This document shows positions 1 to 5,804 of a stretch of DNA of 7,650 nt, piece after piece (within the stretch, counting starts at the first letter, position 1; each line of letters opens with the position of its first letter). The position numbers and the translations under genes were made by a program. This stretch comes from JASHVB01 sp049522565 (lineage in GTDB: Bacteria; Pseudomonadota; Alphaproteobacteria; Acetobacterales; Acetobacteraceae), in NCBI GenBank assembly GCA_049522565.1, contig JBEKNT010000344.1, forward strand, positions 1 through 7,650, in the 5' to 3' direction. The notes under the pieces are model-generated. The model was given only the letters and a program-made list of their open reading frames with translations. It did no database searches and was not told the origin of the DNA.

Positions 1-15
1 AAGGCGCGCAGCGCC

Positions 16-123
16 CCTGTCATTGCGAGGCGCGCAGCGGCGAAGCAATCTCCTGCCTGTCGAGCATTCCTCGGCGCGTCACGCAGGAGATTGCTTCGGC
101 GCTGCACGCCTCGCAATGACAGG
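16..123. repeat. Large extragenic inverted repeat (REP/palindrome type)
   Basis: Two 41-base arms (16-56 and 83-123) are reverse complements with only 2 mismatches, separated by a 26-base spacer. With one bulged C, pairing extends a few bases outward into the flanking GCGCCC/GGGCGC. Each arm also begins with ATTGC and ends with GCAAT near its borders, so each can fold alone as a smaller hairpin, and the whole resembles two head-to-head palindromic units. From memory, elements with this CATTGCGAGG...GAAGCAATC core are common dispersed intergenic repeats in many proteobacteria. No transposase or flanking target duplication is visible. It could act as a transcription terminator or mRNA-stabilising structure for a gene ending before the window. 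The remaining intergenic sequence up to 265 shows nothing else I can support. Confidence 0.85.
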
Positions 124-265
124 GCGCGGCCGATGCCGCCGTCGCGCGCTTCACTGATGCCGGGTACTAGCCGTAAGGCGGGGGACAATTCAGCCGAGCC
201 CACGCCAGGAAGCAGGAGCAAGTGTTATCGGCGCCGGTGAAACCGAGCACGACTGGCGACTACGG

Positions 266-772
266 ATGGCCACGCTGGATGATGTCGATGGCGTCCACGC
301 GCTGGCGTCACATCCGCTGGTGTATCGCTACCTGTTCGACGCGGCCGCGCCGAGCAGGGAATATATCGCGCGCCGGGTCGCACAAGGCATCGCCGATGCG
401 GCCGCGATAGGGTTCGGCTTGTGGATGTTGCACGGTCGCAATGCGCCTTGCGCGGGTTGTGTCGAGTTGCGCCCCTACCCTTCGCCCGGCTGCGTCGAAC
501 TCAGCTATCTGTTGCACCCTGGCCATTGGGGCCAAGGGCTTGCCACACGCATGGCTTGGGCCGTGATCAGGCACGCCTTTCGCTCGCCTCGGATCGACGC
601 CGTCATTGCCGGCGCCGATCTTCCCAACACTGCGTCGTTCGCGGTGATGCGCCGCCTTGGCATGCGGTTCCATAAGGCGGTGCCGTATCCGCTGGGGGCC
701 GGCGAGGAATATGTGCTGTACCGCGGCGATCCCGGCCCGATGCCGCGTCCCGCCATGCTATCGCTGGACTGA
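266..772 (+). CDS. GNAT family N-acetyltransferase (RimJ/RimL-like)
   Basis: Predicted cytoplasmic acetyl-CoA-dependent N-acetyltransferase; the substrate cannot be told. The central part (about residues 77-105) is a recognisable GNAT motif A: a beta strand (VELSYLL), then HPGHWGQGLATR, whose G89-Q90-G91 loop binds the pyrophosphate of acetyl-CoA, then a helix. Residues 117-135 (ADLPNTASFAVMRRLGMRF) fit motif B, with the N121 and S124 pattern typical of the RimJ/RimL-like subgroup. The protein is 168 residues, about normal for the family. The start is doubtful. The frame is open upstream to 158, and the codons just before ATG 266 read DWRLR, which resembles the usual first beta strand (xRLRxATLDD), so starting at 266 trims that strand. 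No ATG, GTG or TTG lies in frame upstream; a GTG at 222 with an AGCAGGAG ribosome site is in another frame. Convergent with the RraA-family gene, 55 bases apart. Confidence 0.82.
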   Translation: MATLDDVDGVHALASHPLVYRYLFDAAAPSREYIARRVAQGIADAAAIGFGLWMLHGRNAPCAGCVELRPYPSPGCVELSYLLHPGHWGQGLATRMAWAVIRHAFRSPRIDAVIAGADLPNTASFAVMRRLGMRFHKAVPYPLGAGEEYVLYRGDPGPMPRPAMLSLD

Positions 773-828
773 TTGCCCCGTCCTGGTAACGCCGGGCTGA
801 TCACCCGCCCGCGTACCGCTGGACTGAT
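762..828. repeat. Short direct repeat at the convergent gene ends
   Basis: The 12-mer CGCTGGACTGAT occurs at 762-773, over the last codons and stop of the acetyltransferase gene, and again at 817-828, next to the stop of the oppositely oriented RraA-family gene. The sequence CTGATCACCC after the second copy also appears once between them, near 797. No clear hairpin followed by a T-run was found in this 55-base gap, so I do not call a terminator. Confidence 0.5.
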
Positions 829-1538
829 CACCCCCGCTTCTGCGCGGCCCACGCCTCGTAGCGTGCCTTGTTCTCCGCGTTCGGCGGATACAGGCCGGGC
901 AGCGACGCACCCTGGTTCACCTCGGCCATGATCCACTCTTCCATCCGTTCCTGGTCCGCCGCGGTCGCCGCGACCTCCTCCAGCAGCTTTTGCGGGATCA
1001 CCACCGCGCCGTCGTCATCCACCATGATCACGTCGTCCGGGAAGATCGCCACGCCGCCGCAGCCGATCGGTTCCTGCCAATTCACGAAGGTCAGGCCGGC
1101 GACCGAGGCCGGTGCCGCCCAGCCCTGGCACCACACCGGCAACCCGGTGCCCAGCACGCCCGCCACGTCGCGCACCACCCCGTCGGTCACCAGCGCCGCC
1201 ACGCCGCGCTTCGCCATGCGCGCGCACAATATGTCGCCGAACACGCCGGCATCGGTGACGCCCATCGCATCGATCACCGTTATGACACCGGCCGGCATGT
1301 CCTCGATCGCGGCGCGGGTCGAGCGCGGCGAGGCCCAGGATTCCGGCGTCGCCAGATCCTCCCGCGCCGGCACGAAGCGCATGGTGAAGGCGCGGCCGAC
1401 CAGCCGGGGCAGCCCCGCGCGCAGCGGCTTCGGCCCGCGCAGCCACACGTTGCGCAGACCCTTCTTCAGCAGCACCGTGGTGATGGTGGCGGTGGAAACG
1501 CCGGAGAGCTTGGCGACAATCTGCGGATCGAGGTCCAT
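828..1538 (-). CDS. RraA family protein (possible 4-hydroxy-4-methyl-2-oxoglutarate aldolase-like)
   Basis: A 236-residue protein of the RraA/HMG-aldolase fold. The family includes the RNase E inhibitor RraA and metal-dependent class II aldolases that split 4-hydroxy-4-methyl-2-oxoglutarate or 4-carboxy-4-hydroxy-2-oxoadipate. Residues 100-124 show the family core: D102, exactly 20 residues, then R123-D124, matching the D-X20-R-D pattern that places the metal and substrate ligands in the aldolases. The later stretch around 158-182 (IGCGGVAIFPDDVIMVDDDGAVVIP) is the usual C-terminal strand-turn-strand of the family. I chose ATG 1538 because GGAG (1545-1548) sits 6 bases upstream and the family homology begins immediately (DLDPQIVAKLSGVSTATI). 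The longer in-frame start at 1634 adds 32 residues with no family likeness. The protein is longer than E. coli RraA (about 160 residues), with extra N- and C-terminal helices. The exact substrate is not determinable; it is more likely an enzyme than an RNase E regulator. Confidence 0.85.
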   Translation of the reverse strand: MDLDPQIVAKLSGVSTATITTVLLKKGLRNVWLRGPKPLRAGLPRLVGRAFTMRFVPAREDLATPESWASPRSTRAAIEDMPAGVITVIDAMGVTDAGVFGDILCARMAKRGVAALVTDGVVRDVAGVLGTGLPVWCQGWAAPASVAGLTFVNWQEPIGCGGVAIFPDDVIMVDDDGAVVIPQKLLEEVAATAADQERMEEWIMAEVNQGASLPGLYPPNAENKARYEAWAAQKRG

Positions 1539-1669
1539 GGGGGGCTCCGTAGCTTTGGACGTGGCGAACGCCGTGTCCTGCCCGATCCCTTGCGCTCCGT
1601 CCAGCGAATGAGTGCCGGCGATCGGCCGCCCCACTTGTGGCGGCGCCCGCGATCCTTATGTCATGGCGT

Positions 1670-1945
1670 ATGACAAAACCCTCGCAACAGTCTGCCTTCG
1701 CCCTGCCGATGATGATGATGGCCCGACTGACCATGGCATCATGGGAGACGATCATCCGCCGCAGCCTGATGATGGCCCAGGGCACCTGCTCCCCGGCCGA
1801 ATATCAGCGCATGACCGCCGAAAAGGTGGCAGCGATGCAAGACTCGATGCTGGCCCTGGCGCGCGGACGCAGCCATGCCGCGATGTTGGCGCCGTTCGTC
1901 AGCCGCACCCGCGCGAACGTGAAGCGGCTGCGTCGCACGGCGTAG
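1670..1945 (+). CDS. Small methionine-rich helical protein of unknown function
   Basis: Predicted 91-residue protein, divergent from the RraA-family gene. I do not recognise a named family. Visible features are a run of four methionines (residues 14-17, from an ATG repeat at 1709-1720), 12 methionines in all, a central segment SWETIIRRSLMMAQ, then SPAEYQRMTAEKVAAMQDSMLALARG, which reads as an amphipathic helix, and a basic tail with several Arg/Lys (80-89). The pattern of a short hydrophobic region, a xxEYxRMxxEKxxA helix and a basic end resembles small phasin-like or granule-associated proteins of Alphaproteobacteria, but only loosely. The start is uncertain: in-frame GTG 1637, ATG 1658 and ATG 1670 are all possible, and none has a clear ribosome site. 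I chose 1670 because the N-terminus then begins with a polar MTKPSQQS segment. It ends 26 bases before the end of the oppositely oriented ACP gene. Confidence 0.6.
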   Translation: MTKPSQQSAFALPMMMMARLTMASWETIIRRSLMMAQGTCSPAEYQRMTAEKVAAMQDSMLALARGRSHAAMLAPFVSRTRANVKRLRRTA

Positions 1946-1971
1946 AGAGCAGTACAACCCACGCCCTGGCG

Positions 1972-2208
1972 TCAGCGCGCCAGATAGGCCACCGCGTCGT
2001 CCAGCGTGCTCAGCCGCCCGTATTCCGCTTCCGGAATGTCGATCCCGGTGCGCTCATGCACCGCGGCGATAAAGTCGAGGAAATCCATCGAATCCAGATC
2101 GAGTTCATCGCGTAGTTGCGCGCCGCCCGGCAGCCGATCGAACTCGGCCTCCGGTGCGATCGCGCCGAGCAATTCGATGATCAGCGCCTTGGCTTCGGCC
2201 TTGTTCAT
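1972..2208 (-). CDS. Acyl carrier protein, last gene of the 2-oxoacid dehydrogenase operon
   Basis: A 78-residue acidic helical protein with the phosphopantetheine attachment motif LDLDSMDFLDF; Ser40 of DSM is the expected attachment site. Helix I (2-17), the long loop with QLRDELDLDS (31-40), helix II (41-55) and the C-terminal helix (DDAVAYLA) follow the standard ACP layout and length (about 75-85 residues). It is clearly not the housekeeping fatty-acid ACP, which usually has DSLD[TL]VEL at this site; DSMDFLDFI is a divergent subgroup. The ATG overlaps the E2 stop as ATGA (2205-2208), and AGGAGG (2219-2224) lies 10 bases upstream inside E2, so translation is probably coupled to E2. The context suggests that it carries an acyl group made or used by this complex, although no ketosynthase or other ACP partner is in view. 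Confidence 0.9.
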   Translation of the reverse strand: MNKAEAKALIIELLGAIAPEAEFDRLPGGAQLRDELDLDSMDFLDFIAAVHERTGIDIPEAEYGRLSTLDDAVAYLAR

Positions 2209-3695
2209 AGCGTCTCCGCCTCCTGCAACAGTTTATCGATCTCGGCGAGCAACAGCCCGCCGCGATGGCCGTCGCTCGCACGGTGATCGCCGGCCAGCGT
2301 CAGCGTAACGACCGGGCGGGGGCCGATCGCCCCGTCCACCACCCAGGGGCGCGTGACGATGCGGCCGAAGCCGACCATCGCGACCTGCGGCGGATTGATG
2401 ATCGGCAGCACGCTCTCCGCCCCGCGTTCGCCGAGGCTGGTGACGGTGATGGTCGGGTCGGTCAGTTCCGAGCTGCGCACGCCGCCGCTGCGCGCCCGCC
2501 GCACCACGTCGCGCATCGCCGCCATCAGTTCGTCGAGCGAGCGCTGGTCGGCATCGCGGATCGCCGGGGCGATCAGTCCGCCACCGCGCAGCGAGGTCGC
2601 CCAGCCGATATGCACCCCCTCGCCGGGGCGGAAATGGCCGTCCTCCCAGAACCCGTTCAGCTCCGGCGTCTTCGCCAGAGCCAGCGCGGTCGCGCGCAGC
2701 AGCAGCGCCGCCGGCAGCAGGCGCTCCGGCGGGGCGCGGTCGCGGTTCAACCGTTCCAGCCGCGCCAGGGCGGCGGTGACTTCCACCGTCTGAGCCAGAT
2801 AGTAGTGCGGGATCTCGCGCTTCGAGCGGCTCATCGCCGCGGCGATCGCCTGGCGCATCGCCGCGGGATCGAAGCCGCCGCGCCGCGCGGGCGCCGGCGC
2901 GGCCGGCGGGGCCGGCCCCTCGGCGGTCGGCGGGACCGGCGGCGGGGGCGGCGCCGTGGACGCGACCGGCTGTGCGGCCAGCGGGACTGCCGCGGACGCC
3001 GCCTCGACATCGGCAAGGGTGACGGCGCCGTCCGGCCCGGAACCCGTCACACGGTCCAGCGCAATACCGCGTTCGGCGGCGAGCCGGCGCGCCGCCGGCG
3101 AGGCGAGCACATGGCCGGCGACCCCAGTCGGCAACGACGCGGCGGGCGGCGCGACCGGCGGAACGGCGGGCGGAGCCACACCCACTGGCCGCATCGCCAC
3201 GGGCGCTGGCCCGCCCGGCGCAACGGCAGCTTGTGCCGCGGCAACGGGCGCAGCGGCAACCGGTGCGGCGGCCACCGGCGGAACGGGTACCGGCGCAGGG
3301 GCACCGGGCGCGGGAGCGGCTGGCGCAGGAGCGACGGACGCAGGAGCGGCTGGCGCAGCGGCACCGGGCGCGGGAGCGGCTGCCGCAGGGGCACCGGGTG
3401 CCGCGGCAACTGGCCCTGCCGTTGGCGGCGGCGCGGCCGTCGGCGCCGGCCGCTCCGCCGCACCGGCATCGAACCGTGCCATCACAGTGCCGACCGGTAG
3501 CTTCATGCCCACCGGAGCAACCAATTCCGACACGATGCCGGCGCTGAACACCTCGATCTCGATCGCGCCCTTCTGCGTCTCCACGACGGCAATCACATCG
3601 CCACGCTTCACGCGGTCGCCGGGCTTCACCAGCCACTGCACCAGCGTACCCGCCTCCATGTCGGCGCCCAGCGACGGCATGCGGAAGTCGGTCAT
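2205..3695 (-). CDS. pdhC: Dihydrolipoyl acyltransferase, E2 of a pyruvate/2-oxoacid dehydrogenase complex
   Basis: A 496-residue E2 core enzyme that takes the acyl group from E1 on a swinging lipoyl arm and transfers it to a thiol acceptor, normally CoA. Domains: one lipoyl domain (about 2-76) with the lipoylated Lys42 in ETQKGAIEIE; a long Ala/Pro linker (about 80-192); a peripheral-subunit-binding domain (about 194-234, HVLASPAARRLAAERG through GPDGAVTLADV) that docks E1 and/or E3; a second Pro/Ala linker (235-272); and the trimeric catalytic domain (about 274-496) ending with D470-H471-R-A-S-D475-G, the His/Asp catalytic motif DHRxxDG. ATG 3695 was chosen because it begins the lipoyl domain directly (MTDFRMPSLG), with GAGGA 10 bases upstream. 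The frame is open further upstream to 4004, but that part is low-complexity Arg-rich shadow of E1 beta. The stop overlaps the ACP start. E2 type (acetyl versus branched-chain or acetoin) cannot be settled by eye. Confidence 0.92.
   Translation of the reverse strand: MTDFRMPSLGADMEAGTLVQWLVKPGDRVKRGDVIAVVETQKGAIEIEVFSAGIVSELVAPVGMKLPVGTVMARFDAGAAERPAPTAAPPPTAGPVAAAPGAPAAAAPAPGAAAPAAPASVAPAPAAPAPGAPAPVPVPPVAAAPVAAAPVAAAQAAVAPGGPAPVAMRPVGVAPPAVPPVAPPAASLPTGVAGHVLASPAARRLAAERGIALDRVTGSGPDGAVTLADVEAASAAVPLAAQPVASTAPPPPPVPPTAEGPAPPAAPAPARRGGFDPAAMRQAIAAAMSRSKREIPHYYLAQTVEVTAALARLERLNRDRAPPERLLPAALLLRATALALAKTPELNGFWEDGHFRPGEGVHIGWATSLRGGGLIAPAIRDADQRSLDELMAAMRDVVRRARSGGVRSSELTDPTITVTSLGERGAESVLPIINPPQVAMVGFGRIVTRPWVVDGAIGPRPVVTLTLAGDHRASDGHRGGLLLAEIDKLLQEAETL
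3301..3390. repeat. Three tandem 30-bp units inside the E2 linker
   Basis: Units 3301-3330, 3331-3360 and 3361-3390 align without gaps. Units 1 and 3 differ at 2 of 30 positions; units 1 and 2 differ at 6. Each encodes ten residues of the Ala/Pro linker of the E2 protein, and the period is a multiple of three, so copy-number change would keep the frame. Confidence 0.75.
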
Positions 3696-3805
3696 CGGCC
3701 AACTGTCCTCGATTTGTCGGAATAAGCCGCCGTTGCAACCCCCCGCGTCATGGCGGGGGGCGGCGCGGCCGTCACCGCGACACGGCCACAGAAAGCCGCG
3801 CTCAT
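3692..3805 (-). CDS. Possible 37-residue coupling ORF between E1 beta and E2
   Basis: A short open frame exactly fills the gap between E1 beta and E2. Its ATG (3805-3803) overlaps the E1 beta TGA as ATGA, and its TGA (3694-3692) overlaps the E2 ATG as ATGA. The peptide starts MSAAFCGRVAVTAAPPPAM, continues TRGVATAAYSDKSRTVGR, and resembles nothing I know. In favour: every other junction in this operon is the same ATGA overlap, so this frame would let ribosomes pass from E1 beta to E2 without a break. Against: no Shine-Dalgarno sequence before its start, third-position GC of only about 70% (26 of 37 codons), and E2 has a modest site (GAGGA, 10 bases upstream) of its own. The frame may be real, may be only a translational bridge, or may be chance. 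Confidence 0.4.
   Translation of the reverse strand: MSAAFCGRVAVTAAPPPAMTRGVATAAYSDKSRTVGR
3739..3760 (-). promoter_or_regulatory. Intra-operon GC hairpin between E1 beta and E2
   Basis: CCCCCCGC (3739-3746) and GCGGGGGG (3753-3760) form a perfect 8-bp stem with a 6-base loop; every pair is G-C. The transcript is read right to left, so the hairpin lies about 45 bases upstream of the E2 start. No U-run follows (the next transcribed bases are TTGCAACGG), so it is not a standard intrinsic terminator. It could act as a processing or stability element, or adjust the ratio of E2 to E1. Confidence 0.5.
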
Positions 3806-4809
3806 CGGCTGCGCACCAGCGCCAACACCGTCGCCACGATCGTCGCCACTTGCGGCAGTGCCGCCTGCTCCATCTGCGCGGCGTACGGGATCGGCACTTC
3901 GGCGGAACAGATGCGGCGGATCGGCGCATCGAGGTTGAAGAACGCCGCTTCGGCAATGCGCGCGGCGATCTCGGCGGACAGCGAGCCGGAACGCCAGCCC
4001 TCATCGATGATCACCACGCGGTGGGTGCGCGCGACCGAGGCCAGCAGCGTCGGCGTATCGAGCGGCCGCAGCACGCGCAGGTCGATCACTTCGGCCTCGA
4101 CGCCCTCCGCTTGCAGCGCCTCGGCGGCTTCCAGCGTCTTGAACAGGCTGCCGCCATAGGTGATCAGCGTCACGTCGCGGCCGGCCCGACGCACCTGCGC
4201 GGTGCTGATATCCACGCCGGTCACCGCGGGATCCAGCACGTCCTCGCGATTGTACAGCATGACATGCTCGAAGATCAGCACCGGGTTCGGATCGTCGAGT
4301 GCGGGCTGCAACATGAAGCGCGCATCCTCATGCGTCGCCGGCGCCAGCACCTTCAGGCCGGGGATATGCGCGTACCAGCCCTCCAGGCTGTGCGAATGCT
4401 GTGCCGCGAGCTGGCGTCCCGCGCCGGTCGCCATGCGGATCACCACCGGCACAGCGAACTGGCCGCCCGACATATGCGAGATCGATGCGGCGTTATTGAC
4501 GATCTGGTCGGCCGCCAGCAGGCTGAAATTCACCGTCATGATCTCGACGATCGGGCGGACGCCGGCGATCGCCGCGCCGATGCCGGCACCGACATAGCCG
4601 CCTTCCGACAGCGGCGTGTCGCGGATGCGGTCCTCGCCGAGTTCTTCCGACAATCCCTTGGTGACGGCGTAGCAGCCGCCGTAGCGCGCCACGTCCTCGC
4701 CCATCAGGAAGACGCGGGGGTCCGCCAGGATGGCGGCGCGGATGCCCTGCTTGCAGGCTTCGCGATAGGTGATGCGCTGCGGTTCCGCCGCGCCGGCTGA
4801 CTGGCTCAT
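3802..4809 (-). CDS. pdhB: 2-oxoacid (pyruvate-type) dehydrogenase E1 component, beta subunit
   Basis: A 335-residue E1 beta subunit that pairs with E1 alpha to form the alpha2beta2 thiamine-diphosphate decarboxylase. Recognisable family stretches are FLMGEDVARYGGCYAVTKGL (34-53), with the conserved Glu38 expected to contact the thiamine aminopyrimidine; RIRDTPLSEGGYVGAGIGAA (61-80); EIMTVNFSLLAADQIVNNAA (89-108); the SHMSGGQ segment; AAQHSHSLEGWYAHIPGLKV (135-154), with His residues near the active site; and the transketolase C-terminal domain (about 200-330) with IDLRVLRPLD and PIPYAAQMEQAALP. The start at 4809 overlaps the E1 alpha stop as ATGA and gives the usual length. Unlike the housekeeping PdhB of many Alphaproteobacteria, it has no N-terminal lipoyl domain, so this is probably a paralogous complex. 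E1 beta of acetoin and branched-chain complexes is similar, so substrate specificity is inferred only. Confidence 0.92.
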   Translation of the reverse strand: MSQSAGAAEPQRITYREACKQGIRAAILADPRVFLMGEDVARYGGCYAVTKGLSEELGEDRIRDTPLSEGGYVGAGIGAAIAGVRPIVEIMTVNFSLLAADQIVNNAASISHMSGGQFAVPVVIRMATGAGRQLAAQHSHSLEGWYAHIPGLKVLAPATHEDARFMLQPALDDPNPVLIFEHVMLYNREDVLDPAVTGVDISTAQVRRAGRDVTLITYGGSLFKTLEAAEALQAEGVEAEVIDLRVLRPLDTPTLLASVARTHRVVIIDEGWRSGSLSAEIAARIAEAAFFNLDAPIRRICSAEVPIPYAAQMEQAALPQVATIVATVLALVRSR

Positions 4810-5804
4810 TGCGGCACCCGATCCATGATGGTGAACCGTTCCAGATCCTTGACGTCTTCCAACGTGCCGGCTTCGGCGAAGGCCACCGCGGCGTCGATCT
4901 CCGCCGCGACCTCCGCCTCGATGCGGTCGATCTCGTCGGGATGCAGCATCGCGGTCTCGGCGAGCCAGGCTTGCAGCCGCACGATCGGATCGCGCTTGCG
5001 CCATACGTCGAGTTCCGCGCGCCCGCGATACGCCTGCGCGTCGAACATCGAATGGGCGCGGAACCGGTAGGTGCGGCATTCCAGCAAGCACGGCACACAG
5101 GATTCGCGCACCTGCGCGACCAGCCGGCGCGCCGCGGCTTCCACCGCCACCACGTCCATGCCGTCCACCACCTCGCCCGGCATGTGGTAGGCGACGCCCT
5201 TGTGGCCGATATCGGTGTCCGCCTCGGCGCGTTCCACCGCCATGCCCATCGAGTAGAGGTTGTTCTCGCAGACGAACAGCACCGGCAGCTTCCACAGCGA
5301 CGCCAGGTTCATGCTTTCGTGGAACGAGCCCTCGTCCACCGCGCCGTCGCCGAAGAAGCAGGCGGTGACGCTGTTGCGCTTCAGCATCTTGTCGCCCAGC
5401 GCGGTGCCGACCGCAAGCGGCAGCCCGCCGCCGACGATGGCGTTGCCGCCGTAGAACCGGGTGGCGGCGTCGAACACGTGCATCGAGCCGCCGCGGCCGC
5501 GGCAGCAGCCTTCCAGCTTGCCGTACATCTCCGCCATCAACGGGTTCATGCCGATGCCGCGCGCCAGCGCCTGGCCATGTTCGCGATAGGTGGCGACGAT
5601 CGCATCCTCCGGCCGCAGTGCCTCGATCACGCCGACCGACACCGCCTCCTCGCCGTCGTACAGATGCATGAAGCCGCGGATCTTCTCGGTCTGGTACAGC
5701 TCGAAGCATTTCTCCTCGAACCGGCGGATCCGCAGCATCGTGGTCAGCAGATGACGCAAATGCGTGCGGTCGAGATGCACCTTTGGCATTGCGGGGTCGT
5801 TCAT
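4806..5804 (-). CDS. pdhA: 2-oxoacid (pyruvate-type) dehydrogenase E1 component, alpha subunit
   Basis: A 332-residue E1 alpha subunit that binds thiamine diphosphate and Mg and carries out decarboxylation of the 2-oxoacid with E1 beta. The thiamine motif runs from G152-D153-G154 to N181-N182 (FGDGAVDEG ... VCENN), with the typical spacing and the WKLPVLFV strand between. Other landmarks are RGFMHLYDGEEAVSVG (43-58), the TYREHGQALARG loop with His76, RGRGGSMHVFD (102-112), FYGGNAIVGGGLPLAVG (117-133) and the loop FRAHSMFDAQAYRGR (248-262), which corresponds to the E1 phosphorylation-loop region but lacks the SDPG sequence of mitochondrial enzymes. The length is slightly short but normal for bacterial PDH or acetoin-type alpha subunits. 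ATG 5804 overlaps the stop of the acyl-CoA synthetase as ATGA, and E1 beta starts in the same way, so all three are probably translationally coupled. Pyruvate is the likeliest substrate; acetoin is an alternative. Confidence 0.92.
   Translation of the reverse strand: MNDPAMPKVHLDRTHLRHLLTTMLRIRRFEEKCFELYQTEKIRGFMHLYDGEEAVSVGVIEALRPEDAIVATYREHGQALARGIGMNPLMAEMYGKLEGCCRGRGGSMHVFDAATRFYGGNAIVGGGLPLAVGTALGDKMLKRNSVTACFFGDGAVDEGSFHESMNLASLWKLPVLFVCENNLYSMGMAVERAEADTDIGHKGVAYHMPGEVVDGMDVVAVEAAARRLVAQVRESCVPCLLECRTYRFRAHSMFDAQAYRGRAELDVWRKRDPIVRLQAWLAETAMLHPDEIDRIEAEVAAEIDAAVAFAEAGTLEDVKDLERFTIMDRVPQ

Noticed and set aside
1..265. Possible tRNA, small RNA or CRISPR origin of the repeat region
   Set aside because: The structure is one inverted pair, not a cloverleaf or a series of direct repeats with spacers.
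1539..1634. Longer start for the RraA-family protein
   Set aside because: The 32 added residues have no family likeness, while ATG 1538 has GGAG 6 bases upstream and opens directly into the conserved N-terminus.
1961..1972. Small inverted repeat ACGCC-CT-GGCGT between the convergent ACP and small-protein genes as a terminator
   Set aside because: Only 5 bp with a 2-base loop and no T-run on either strand; too weak to call.
3696..4004. N-terminal extension of E2 by 103 residues
   Set aside because: The extension is Arg-rich, overlaps E1 beta out of frame and precedes a complete lipoyl domain that begins at ATG 3695.
2956..4800. A long rightward open frame of 614 codons across E2 and E1 beta
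   Set aside because: It is the antisense of clear E2 and E1 beta genes, and its product is low-complexity Ala/Gly/Thr that mirrors the Ala/Pro linker. Such frames are expected in GC-rich coding DNA.
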